Below, piece after piece: positions 55,368 to 64,000 of a DNA stretch of 64,000 nt. Location: contig CAIMSN010000096.1 of the NCBI GenBank assembly GCA_903844135.1, forward strand, positions 61,393-125,392, given 5' to 3'. The translations under genes and the position numbers were made by a program. This stretch comes from an uncultured Rhodospirillales bacterium (GTDB lineage: Bacteria; Pseudomonadota; Alphaproteobacteria; Acetobacterales; Acetobacteraceae). The notes under the pieces are model-generated. The model saw nothing but the letters and a program-made list of their open reading frames with translations, was not told the origin of the DNA and made no database searches. Within the stretch, counting starts at the first letter, position 1. Every line of letters starts with the position of its first letter.

Positions 55368-56051
55368 TCAGACGATGGTCTTGAGATAGTCCGCCAGCTT
55401 GACCGCCGCCGCGTTCTTGTCGATGCGCTCCAGCGCGCCGAGCTCGGCCGCCAGACGGTCCATCGCCGCCTCGTAGATCTGGCGCTCGGAGAAGCTCTGG
55501 TCGGGCTGGCCGGAATTGCGGTGCAGGTCGCGCACCACCTCGGCGATCGCCAGCGGATCGCCGGAATTGATCTTCGCCTCGTACTCCTGCGCCCGCCTCG
55601 ACCACATGGTGCGCTTGATCCGCGCGCGGCCCTTCAGGATCGCCAGCGCCTCGTCGAACAGCTTGCGGGTCGCGAGCTTGCGCAGCCCTGCGCTCTTGGC
55701 CTTCGCCACCGGGACCCGCAGCGTCATGCGGTTCTCCTCGAAGGTGATGTGGATCAGCTCGAGCTTGTGCCCGGCGATCTCCTCGGTGGCGATCCGCTCC
55801 ACCTTGCCGACGCCATGGGTCGGATAGACCACATGATCGCCCTCGGCGAACGGCTCGTCATCCTTGGGCTTGCGCGCGGCGACGGGCCGGGGTTTGCTGT
55901 CCTCCGCATCGTCGTCGTCCTCCTCCGCTTCGATCGCACCGGTCTCGAGCGGCGCCTCGGATCCGGTCTCGACCGCGTCGGCGTCGCCTTGAGCGCGCAG
56001 ACCGTGGTCGCGGGCAGGTTTGTGCGGTTGGGTCGCGGTTTTGCTCAGCAC
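55368..56051 (-). CDS. carD: CarD family transcription factor
   Basis: A 227-residue protein. The C-terminal 160 residues are a CarD_CdnL_TRCF domain: FAEGDHVVYPTHGVGKVERI (RNA-polymerase-binding Tudor-like part, about 66-85), then the helical DNA-contacting part. The first 65 residues are acidic and disordered (AEEDDDDAED). The start used is GTG at 56051, with AGGAG 11 bases upstream; no ATG fits. CarD stabilises open complexes at rRNA and other promoters. Confidence 0.9.
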   Translation of the reverse strand: MLSKTATQPHKPARDHGLRAQGDADAVETGSEAPLETGAIEAEEDDDDAEDSKPRPVAARKPKDDEPFAEGDHVVYPTHGVGKVERIATEEIAGHKLELIHITFEENRMTLRVPVAKAKSAGLRKLATRKLFDEALAILKGRARIKRTMWSRRAQEYEAKINSGDPLAIAEVVRDLHRNSGQPDQSFSERQIYEAAMDRLAAELGALERIDKNAAAVKLADYLKTIV

Positions 56052-56202
56052 GTGCTTGCTGTCTCCTGTTCGATCCGTGCTCGGTGTCGCGCGAGGCACC
56101 TTCTGTCCACCGGACGGCCTGGTGCCGGTCTCGGGACGGAGAGCGAGGCGGGTTGTATCGGTGTTCTCCGATAGCACGGAAACCCGGTTTCCGGAACAGG
56201 GC

Positions 56203-57297
56203 TCAGCCGAGCCGTTCGAACAGGTCCGGCGTGAGAGCCTGCTCCGGCGCCGTCGTGTCATCGAAGCGCGACACGCTGACCCCCAGCAGCCGCACGCTCA
56301 GGCGGAACGGGAACACGCCGCGCAGCAGGCCGGTCACCGCGCTCGCCAGGCCGGCTCTGCCGGCGAACCCCCGCTCCGACGAGGCCGCGCGGGTGATCAG
56401 GCTGAAATCGGAGAACTTGACCTTCAGCGTCACTGTCCGCGCCGCCAAGCCGCCGCGCTCGGTCCCGGCCCACACCTTGTCGATGATCGGTGCCAGCGCC
56501 GCCAGCGCTTCGTCGAACCCGACCAGGTCGCGCGAGAAGGTATTCTCCGCCCCCAGCGACTTGCGCGGCCGGTCGGTCACCACCGGCCGGTCGTCCAGCC
56601 CGCGGGCGATGGCATGATAGTGCGGACCCGCTTTGCCGAAATGCCGCACCAGGAACGGCAGCGTGCAGGCCCGCAGATCGAGCCCGGTCTCGATCCCCAG
56701 GCCGCGCATCTTCGCCGCCGTCACCGGTCCCACCCCATGGAACTTCGCCACGTCGAGCGCCTCGACGAAGCCCGGCCCCAGCGCCGGGGTGATCACGAAC
56801 AGCCCGTCCGGCTTGCGATGGTCCGACGCCAGCTTGGCCAGGAACTTGTTGTAGGAGACGCCGGCCGACGCGGTGAGGCCGGTCTCGTCCCTGATCCTGG
56901 CCCTGATCTCGCGGGCGATCGCGGTCGCCGAGCCCAGCGCCCGCTTCGGCTCGGTCACGTCCAGATAGGCCTCGTCCAGGGAGAGCGGCTGGATCAGGCC
57001 GGTATAATCCTCGAAGATCGCCCGCACCTGCCGCGACACCGCCTTGTAGACGTCGAACCGGGGCGGCACGAACACCAGTGCGGGACACAGCCGGCGCGCC
57101 GTGACCGAGGGCATCGCCGACCTGACCCCGAACCGGCGCGCCTCGTAGCTGGCCGCCGCCACCACGCCGCGCTCGCGCGAGCCGCCGACCGCCACCGGCC
57201 GGCCGCGCAGCTCGGGCGCGTCGCGCTGCTCCACCGACGCATAGAACGCGTCCATGTCCACATGCAGGATGCGGCGAGTCTCGGCAGGCCAGGCCAT
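56203..57297 (-). CDS. dinB: DNA polymerase IV
   Basis: A 364-residue Y-family translesion polymerase. HVDMDAFYASVEQRD near 12-26 carries the first metal ligands, and SLDEAYLDVT near 105-114 the second acidic pair. YNKFLAKLASD and the C-terminal little-finger domain are complete. It extends mismatched or damaged primers. It lies about 150 bases from carD, on the same strand. Confidence 0.95.
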   Translation of the reverse strand: MAWPAETRRILHVDMDAFYASVEQRDAPELRGRPVAVGGSRERGVVAAASYEARRFGVRSAMPSVTARRLCPALVFVPPRFDVYKAVSRQVRAIFEDYTGLIQPLSLDEAYLDVTEPKRALGSATAIAREIRARIRDETGLTASAGVSYNKFLAKLASDHRKPDGLFVITPALGPGFVEALDVAKFHGVGPVTAAKMRGLGIETGLDLRACTLPFLVRHFGKAGPHYHAIARGLDDRPVVTDRPRKSLGAENTFSRDLVGFDEALAALAPIIDKVWAGTERGGLAARTVTLKVKFSDFSLITRAASSERGFAGRAGLASAVTGLLRGVFPFRLSVRLLGVSVSRFDDTTAPEQALTPDLFERLG

Positions 57298-57584
57298 CGT
57301 CGGGGCGGCAGGTCTTAGAGCGCGTCGCGGCGGGCGAACAGTGCAGGGGCGACCTGTCGCGCCTCGCGAACGATCCCTGCCAGCTCTGCCGTCTTCAGCA
57401 CGCCGTCCTCCACCCCACCTGCCCGACGATCATCGTCAGCGACACATCGCTCTCCCCGACCGCATGCACAAGCGTGTGGTGCGGGCGGAGGGGACCGACA
57501 TGGTCGGCGGTCCGGCGCTGGCGCATCGTCGCAGATCAGCGCAGGTCGCGGCCCGCAGGACCATCGCACCGTGACGCGCGGCCC
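57298..57584. other. Intergenic region with possible gene remnant (minus strand)
   Basis: No intact gene is seen. On the minus strand, HHTLVHAVGESDVSLTMIVG (about 57490-57430) and EDGVLKTAELAGIVREARQV (about 57415-57355, ending in a stop near 57315) look like consecutive pieces of a protein in two frames. One shift near 57412 would join them. I cannot name the protein. It may be a decayed gene or chance. Confidence 0.25.
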
Positions 57585-58076
57585 TCAGCGCATCGCCGTT
57601 TCCGACGACGGCACCATCGCGGGCAGGATGAATCCGAAGGTCGGGTAGGCTGTCCGGCCGATGCCGCGCGACGGTCGCCACCACACGCGCACCAGGCTCC
57701 AATCGTTGTCCGCCGACACGTCGATCACCGGCACGTCGCGGTCGATCCGGCCCGGCTCCCAGTTGGCATGGTCGATGCGGATCTCGCGTGCGGCCACCAG
57801 CCGCCGCACCACCGCCACATGCCCGTCCCGCATCGCCCGGCTCGGCCGGAACACCAGCACGGCACCCGGCGCCGGCCGGTCCGCGTGCGCATAGCGGCCG
57901 TCCGACTGACGCCACCACGCCGCCGCGTCGCCCGACAAGGCCAGGCCGGTCAGGGACCGCGCGTAGGGCGCGCATTGCGGCCCGCCGGCGCAGCCGGAGA
58001 CGGCCAAGGCGGCCATCAGCAGCAGGAACACCGCACGGCTGGTGTGGGCGAGGCTGCAGGCGCGCCCAGCCGCCAT
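57585..58076 (-). CDS. CHAP-domain lipoprotein, probable cell-wall hydrolase
   Basis: A 163-residue protein. The lipobox LAVSGC gives Cys29 as lipid site. A CHAP (NlpC/P60-like) amidase follows: catalytic Cys35 in QCAPYAR and histidines in DGHVAVV (His86) and DHANW. CHAP enzymes cut peptidoglycan peptides or amide bonds. The gene lies 24 bases after the first of two duplicated small lipoproteins and may share their transcript. Confidence 0.82.
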   Translation of the reverse strand: MAAGRACSLAHTSRAVFLLLMAALAVSGCAGGPQCAPYARSLTGLALSGDAAAWWRQSDGRYAHADRPAPGAVLVFRPSRAMRDGHVAVVRRLVAAREIRIDHANWEPGRIDRDVPVIDVSADNDWSLVRVWWRPSRGIGRTAYPTFGFILPAMVPSSETAMR

Positions 58077-58100
58077 CGCGCTCTCCGCCGACCGCTTCCG

Positions 58101-58475
58101 TCAGCGCATGCCGCCGCCGGTGAAATCGGCCGGGCCACCAAACGGCTCCGGGAAGGAGGCCGCCGCGGACGGGTCCATCGGGATCAGGGTGCCGGCCATC
58201 GGCCCCGCGCTGGCCTGCTTGATCCGCGCGTCGGCGACCGGCCGGATCGTGAACGGGATCTTCGCCGCCAGCGCCAGGTGCTGCAACTCGCCGCTGCCGG
58301 TCAGATCCGGCGTCGAATCGCCGCAGATCGCCACGCTCCGGTCGAACGCCGTGTTCAGATCGTGGACCTGGTGACGCAGGCAGGCGACGTCCTTGCCGGC
58401 CAGCACCGGCGGCGCGCTCGCAGCGCAGGCTCCGAGCAGCAGGGACAGTCCGAAACAGCCAAACACGATGCGCAT
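58101..58475 (-). CDS. Small lipoprotein, copy A of a tandem duplication
   Basis: A 124-residue protein with signal peptide and lipobox LLGAC (Cys17). The conserved core GKDVACLRHQVHDLNTAFDRSV and CGDSTPDLTGSGELQ is shared with the next gene upstream. Two cysteines at fixed spacing could make a disulphide. No known domain. The leader DNA before its ATG is also duplicated. Confidence 0.7.
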   Translation of the reverse strand: MRIVFGCFGLSLLLGACAASAPPVLAGKDVACLRHQVHDLNTAFDRSVAICGDSTPDLTGSGELQHLALAAKIPFTIRPVADARIKQASAGPMAGTLIPMDPSAAASFPEPFGGPADFTGGGMR

Positions 58476-58555
58476 GGAAAAGCCTCCCGTTCGTTACGCG
58501 AAACACGTTACGATGACGTCACGCCACCTCCGCCGACTGCGCCGCGCCGGCGCCT

Positions 58556-58936
58556 TCACCGACTGGAAGAACCAAGCGTGATACCGGCCGTGTTCAGGAA
58601 GTACGGCCCTGTCGACGGTTCGCCCGGGATCAGGCTGCCGGTGACGAGCTGCGCGCTGGCCTGCTTGATCTGCGCGTCCTTGATCTGCGCGTCGGCAATC
58701 GGCCGGATGGTGAACGGGATCTTTGCCGCCAGCGCCGCCTGCTGCAATCCGCCGCTGCCGGTCAGGTCGGGCTTCGAGTCTCCGCACAGCGCGACGCTCC
58801 GGTCGAACGGCGTCCTGAGATCGTAGACCTGGTGACGCAGGCAGGCGACGTCCTTGCCGGCCAGCACCGGGGGCACGTTCGCAGCGCAGGCTCCGAGCAG
58901 CAGGGACAGTCCGAGACAGCCATACACGGTGCGCAT
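58556..58936 (-). CDS. Small lipoprotein, copy B of a tandem duplication
   Basis: A 126-residue paralogue of copy A with the same lipobox (LLGAC, Cys17) and core. It carries an internal five-residue duplication, ADAQIKDAQIKQ near 81-92. Identity to copy A is high over the first 80 residues and falls off after 95. The last 25 residues (GPYFLNTAGITLGSSSR) are unrelated to copy A. Function unknown. Confidence 0.7.
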   Translation of the reverse strand: MRTVYGCLGLSLLLGACAANVPPVLAGKDVACLRHQVYDLRTPFDRSVALCGDSKPDLTGSGGLQQAALAAKIPFTIRPIADAQIKDAQIKQASAQLVTGSLIPGEPSTGPYFLNTAGITLGSSSR

Positions 58937-59076
58937 GGAAAAGCCTCCCGTTCTCTGCGACCTCCACGTTACAACGACGTCACGTCCGACGCATCCTGAA
59001 AATCGTCCCTTTCCATGGCAAGGTCTGGTCCTGCTCCGCAGTGACGTGCCGCTCCCCATCGAGGTTCGCTCGCCGC

Positions 59077-61230
59077 ATGTCGCCCGCGCAGACCGCCGTC
59101 GCCGGTCAGACCAGGATCGCCTACCTGTTCGCCGCATCGTTGGGCGCCGGGCAGGCGCTGTGGGGTTTCCCGCTCGCCCTTCTCGCCGGCGCACTCCCGC
59201 CCGGGGCCCCGCCTTTTCCCGACTTCGCGCAGCACGTCGTCGGCGAGCGGTATTTCCTGCATCAGCCCTGGGGCTGGCCCCCGCTGCGTGCGGCCGGGCT
59301 CGACGCGCCGCATGGCGTCGACATAGCCCTGACCGACAGCCTGCCGCTGCTGACCCTGCTCGCCAAGACGCTCCGGCCGCTGGCACCCTGGATCGAGCAG
59401 ACCGAGACGGTGTTCCAGGCGCTGGCCTGGACCTTGCAGCCGGTCGCCGCTGTGTTCGCACTCCGGAGCGCCGGCGAACGGCGCCTGGTGCCGGCCATCG
59501 CCGTGGCGCTGATCGCCGCATCGATGCCGAGCTTCCTGATGCGCTTCTGGCAGGCCTCCCTGACCGGCCATTTCCTGATCCTGTTCGAGCTGGGGTTCGC
59601 GCTCCGGATCGTCCGTGCGAGCGACGGCAGGTCGTCCCATCGCGCGATCGCCGCCGCCTGCCTGTCGCTTCCGGTCGGGCTGCTGATCCACCCGTATCTC
59701 TGGTTCATGCAATGCGCGCTGTTCGCATCGGCACCGCTGACCCTGGCGCTTCGCAGGGATCCGAGATGGCTTCCGGCGATGGCGGGCCTCGCCGCCGGCC
59801 TGCTGGCCAGCGCCGCCCTGGCCGTCATGGCGGGCTACACCGACGCGACCGGCGGCGGCGGCGGTTTCGGCAATTTCTCGATGAACCTGGCCTCGCCGTT
59901 CTGGCCGGTATCGTCATGGTTGTTCCCTGATCTGCCGATGCATGCAGCGGAGGCGACGCCGGGCCAGTACGAAGGATACCAGTATCTCGGCGCCGGCCTG
60001 CTGCTGCTGCTCGCCATCGCCGGCCTCTGCTGCCTGCCGATGATCCGTCGCGCCGCATCGCGCCATGCCGGCCTGGCCCTGGTCTGTCTCGCGCTGACGA
60101 TCTTCGCCGTCAGCGACAAGGTCTATCTCTTCCACCACGTCCTGTTCGGCTACGATCTCGACGCGACGCCGCTGCGCTATCTCACCGGTCCGTTCCGGTG
60201 CAGCGGCCGGATGTTCTGGCCGGTCGCCTACGCCGCGATGGTCGCCGCGATCGTGCTGGTCGCCAGGCGTTTCCCGCCGGCCCTGGGCGGCGCGATCCTG
60301 CTGCTCGCCGGCGTTTTGCAAACCCTCGAAGCACGCACGCAGCGCAGCTACGACGCGGTCGGGATATCCGTGCCGCAATCCTGGGGCCTGCTCGACGCGC
60401 ATCGCCTCGGCCAGGTGATGGCGGCCCATCGCCGGTTGACGGTGCTGCCGGCCTATCCGTGCGTCGACGGCGGTGCGGGCAACCTGATGCGCCTGCTCTG
60501 GATCGCCGCGGACAGCAGGATCCCGGTCGATACCATGTATGTCGCGCGCACCACCCGCGCGTCCGAATGTCTGCCCACCCGTCTGCTGACCACGCCGCCG
60601 GACCCGGGCGAGCTCCGCGTGCTCATGCCCGGCTATGCGGGCCTGAGCGGGCTGCTGCAGCAGGACGGCGCCGCATGCCGTGCGTTGCCGCCCTATACGC
60701 TCTGTTCCCGCGACCCTGCCGCGCTGGCCGGCTTGGCGTCGCCACGGGCGCAGATCGACGACGCGGCGATTCCGCTCGGCCGGCTGGTCCCGACGCGCGC
60801 CGGCAGTGCCGGATCGCATGCGCTGGGGACCGGCTGGTCGGCCGCCGAGGATTGGGGCGTCTGGAGCGACGGGATGCTGGCCACCATCGCCGCCGCTCTT
60901 CCCGCGAACGCGATGCCGCCGCTGCGCTTCGGGATCGTGGCCCATGCGTTCGGTCTGCCGGCCGGACAGACCCGCCTGGTGACGGTCTCGCACGCCGGCC
61001 GCGACCTGGCGCAATGGCGGGTCGGCGGCGGCGACGCATCGTTCTCGGTGCCGGTACCGGCCGCCGCCTTCGCGAGCCGCGAATTGTTTCTCGAATTCCA
61101 CGTCTCGAACCCGACGAGCCCGGCCACGCTGCACGCGGGTTCGGATTCCCGCCAGCTCGGCATCGGACTCGTGTCGGTGATGCTCAGTCCTGCGGGTTCG
61201 CCGGCGCCGCCCGCCGCAGCACCGCGGTGA
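59077..61230 (+). CDS. Polytopic membrane protein, DUF6311-like
   Basis: A 717-residue protein with about 11 helices in the first 430 residues and a soluble C-terminal portion. A GT-C-like arrangement is suggested: the acidic FPDFAQHVVGERYFLHQPWG segment lies in the first periplasmic loop. That segment and PFWPVSSWLFPDLP fit the DUF6311 family, which has no established activity. The ATG at 59077 is preferred; a GTG at 59041 is an alternative. The 3' end overlaps the convergent rsmB by 47 bases. Confidence 0.7.
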   Translation: MSPAQTAVAGQTRIAYLFAASLGAGQALWGFPLALLAGALPPGAPPFPDFAQHVVGERYFLHQPWGWPPLRAAGLDAPHGVDIALTDSLPLLTLLAKTLRPLAPWIEQTETVFQALAWTLQPVAAVFALRSAGERRLVPAIAVALIAASMPSFLMRFWQASLTGHFLILFELGFALRIVRASDGRSSHRAIAAACLSLPVGLLIHPYLWFMQCALFASAPLTLALRRDPRWLPAMAGLAAGLLASAALAVMAGYTDATGGGGGFGNFSMNLASPFWPVSSWLFPDLPMHAAEATPGQYEGYQYLGAGLLLLLAIAGLCCLPMIRRAASRHAGLALVCLALTIFAVSDKVYLFHHVLFGYDLDATPLRYLTGPFRCSGRMFWPVAYAAMVAAIVLVARRFPPALGGAILLLAGVLQTLEARTQRSYDAVGISVPQSWGLLDAHRLGQVMAAHRRLTVLPAYPCVDGGAGNLMRLLWIAADSRIPVDTMYVARTTRASECLPTRLLTTPPDPGELRVLMPGYAGLSGLLQQDGAACRALPPYTLCSRDPAALAGLASPRAQIDDAAIPLGRLVPTRAGSAGSHALGTGWSAAEDWGVWSDGMLATIAAALPANAMPPLRFGIVAHAFGLPAGQTRLVTVSHAGRDLAQWRVGGGDASFSVPVPAAAFASRELFLEFHVSNPTSPATLHAGSDSRQLGIGLVSVMLSPAGSPAPPAAAPR

Positions 61231-62512
61231 AGAACCCGTCGGTGCCGTGCAGCCGTGGCGTCAGGCGCAGATAGGGCGCGTCGGACGACAAGGCTGCCGG
61301 TGCGATCGGCGCCGCCAGCGTCTCCGGATCGCGCAGATCCAGCACCGAGAACGCGGCGTTGCGCGCCAGGAACGCCTCGATCTGCGCCGCATTCTCCTCG
61401 CGCAGCACCGAGCAGGTCGCATAGATCAGCCTGCCGCCCGGCCGGACCAGCGACGCCGCCTGGTCCAGGATCGTCGCCTGCTTGGCGGTCAGTTCCGCCA
61501 GGTCGGTCTCGGTCAGGCGCAGCCGCGCATCCGGATTGCGCCGCCAGGTGCCGGTCCCGGTGCAGGGCGCATCGACCAGCACCCGATCGAAGCTCGCCGC
61601 CCGGCGCTTGGCCCATTTGTCGCCGCTGCTGAGCAGGTGCCGCTCGACGTTATGCACGCCGGCCCGGCGCAGGCGGCGCACCGCCCCGTCCAGCCTGGCC
61701 TCCGACACGTCGCACGCCACGATATGCCCGCGATTGAGCATCGTCATCGCCAGCCCCAGCGTCTTGCCGCCGGCGCCGGCGCAGTAGTCCAGCACCCGCA
61801 TCTCCGGCGCCGCGCCCGCCGCCTGCACCACGAGCTGGCTGCCCTCGTCCTGGATCTCCACCAGCCCGGCCTTGAACGCCTTGGTCGCCATCACCGGCAC
61901 CCGCGACGGCACCCGCAGGCCCCATGGCGACAGCGGCGTCGGCTCGGTCTCGATCCCCTCTCCGGACAAAGCCGCCTGTGCCGACTCGCGCGCGCCGCGC
62001 AGCAGGTTTACCCGCAGGTCCAGCGTCGCCGCTTCGGTCAGGGCGGCGATCTCGGCGTGGGTCTGGTCGCCGAACTGCGCCCGCAGCAGCGGCAGCAGCC
62101 AGTCCGGCACCTCCAGCGCCACGGCTTCGGGCATGTCCGGATGATCCAGCGTATGCCCCTCCAGCGCCCGCAGCACCCGAGCCTCGGCCGGCTCCAGCGT
62201 GTCGGGCGCATAGCGGCCGCCGGAGAAGGCCCGCTGCAGGCTCTCCACCGGCCGGCCCTCGAGCACCGACAGCGCGCCGACCAGCAGCCGCGGCCGGGCC
62301 GTGCCGCCGGCCTTGGTCAGCCACCATTCCAGCCTCCGCCAGGCGCGCAGCACCGACCAGACCTGGGTCGAGACCGCGCGCCGGTCGCCGCCGCCGATAT
62401 AGCGGCGCTCGCGGAAGAAATTGTTGGCCACCGCGTCGGCCGGACGCTTCGGCGTCGCCTCCATCTGGAACAGCAGGTCGATCGCGGCGGCGAGGCGGGC
62501 GGTGGGGGTCAT
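61184..62512 (-). CDS. rsmB: 16S rRNA m5C967 methyltransferase
   Basis: A 442-residue RNA cytosine C5 methyltransferase (Sun/Fmu family). An N-terminal NusB-like domain (about 1-140) precedes the Rossmann domain: DYCAGAGGKTLGLA (SAM-binding, motif I), DAPCTGTGTWRRNPD with the proton-donating cysteine, and YATCSVLREENAAQIEAFL with the catalytic cysteine. All key residues are present. The C-terminus overlaps the DUF6311-like gene. Confidence 0.95.
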   Translation of the reverse strand: MTPTARLAAAIDLLFQMEATPKRPADAVANNFFRERRYIGGGDRRAVSTQVWSVLRAWRRLEWWLTKAGGTARPRLLVGALSVLEGRPVESLQRAFSGGRYAPDTLEPAEARVLRALEGHTLDHPDMPEAVALEVPDWLLPLLRAQFGDQTHAEIAALTEAATLDLRVNLLRGARESAQAALSGEGIETEPTPLSPWGLRVPSRVPVMATKAFKAGLVEIQDEGSQLVVQAAGAAPEMRVLDYCAGAGGKTLGLAMTMLNRGHIVACDVSEARLDGAVRRLRRAGVHNVERHLLSSGDKWAKRRAASFDRVLVDAPCTGTGTWRRNPDARLRLTETDLAELTAKQATILDQAASLVRPGGRLIYATCSVLREENAAQIEAFLARNAAFSVLDLRDPETLAAPIAPAALSSDAPYLRLTPRLHGTDGFFTAVLRRAAPANPQD

Positions 62513-62623
62513 GCGATGTCCACGTCAAAAGGCCAAGGCGGCAGGCCAGGACGACAGGCCAAGGCGGGGCCCATCCAGGCGCGCTCGCCCCTGGAAGCCG
62601 GTCCCTCGGTAGCGTCGGCCGGA

Positions 62624-64000
<1,377 letters not shown>

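Overview
The window is a gene-dense, GC-rich chromosomal segment from an alphaproteobacterium, most likely a member of the Acetobacteraceae/Rhodospirillales. This is inferred from the combination of a class I lysyl-tRNA synthetase, Usg, DUF4169 and DUF3309 proteins, a CarD regulator, HrcA/CIRCE control of groESL and a bd-type oxidase. No rRNA, tRNA, CRISPR, integrase, transposase or phage gene was seen.

Layout. 1-1413: end of cydA and all of cydB. 1714-8911: a probable operator/promoter, then a seven-gene operon for a carbohydrate/polyol ABC importer (binding protein, two permeases, small membrane protein, two unequal ATPases) and a TIM-barrel isomerase. Gene content resembles the rhizobial glycerol importer GlpSTPQUV. 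8940-10227 (minus): a rutA-like pseudogene abutting a truncated-looking membrane protein. 10391-11824: gnd. 11837-14710 (minus): an Nramp-like transporter and a solo second groEL. 14867-19839: an unknown protein with a BON protein, a Baeyer-Villiger-type monooxygenase, an HSL-family esterase and an LplT-like MFS carrier. 19836-21998 (minus): a TctC-like periplasmic protein and hemF. 22132-24984: cytochrome b, cytochrome c1 and mtnP. 25003-26411: small conserved alphaproteobacterial genes and a dienelactone hydrolase. 26503-28745: groES-groEL with two CIRCE operators around a sigma70-type promoter and a strong terminator. 28894-32149: cold-shock protein and a DinG-type helicase.

32293-37270: two glycine-rich or low-complexity small proteins, class I lysK, an MprF-like protein whose synthase half is cut short, and a GlsB/YeaQ-type membrane protein. 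37346-38931: divergent DMT exporter and Lrp regulator. 39016-40062: a CalB-like secreted lipase. 40059-42363 (minus): two paralogous diiron ferritin-like proteins and a PCuAC-like protein. 42459-52482 (minus): about 10 kb of closely packed, mostly overlapping genes: a small membrane ORF, thpR, a second PCuAC-like protein, a sirtuin, a uracil-DNA-glycosylase-like protein, an oligopeptide-type ABC importer with fused ATPases, RidA, MgtC, Sco1 and PCuAC. 52690-55309: a BI-1/YccA membrane protein and a secreted PNGase A-like amidase. 55368-58936 (minus): CarD, DinB, a CHAP lipoprotein and two duplicated small lipoproteins. 59077-61230: a DUF6311-like membrane protein. 61184-64000 (minus): rsmB and the incomplete guaB.

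The items most worth attention are: the importer ATPase pair with complementary degenerate motifs, which predicts a single hydrolytic site; the lysK/truncated-mprF neighbourhood; the bacterial PNGase A and CalB-like secreted hydrolases; the double CIRCE; the rutA deletion scar; and a cytochrome bc pair without an adjacent Rieske gene.
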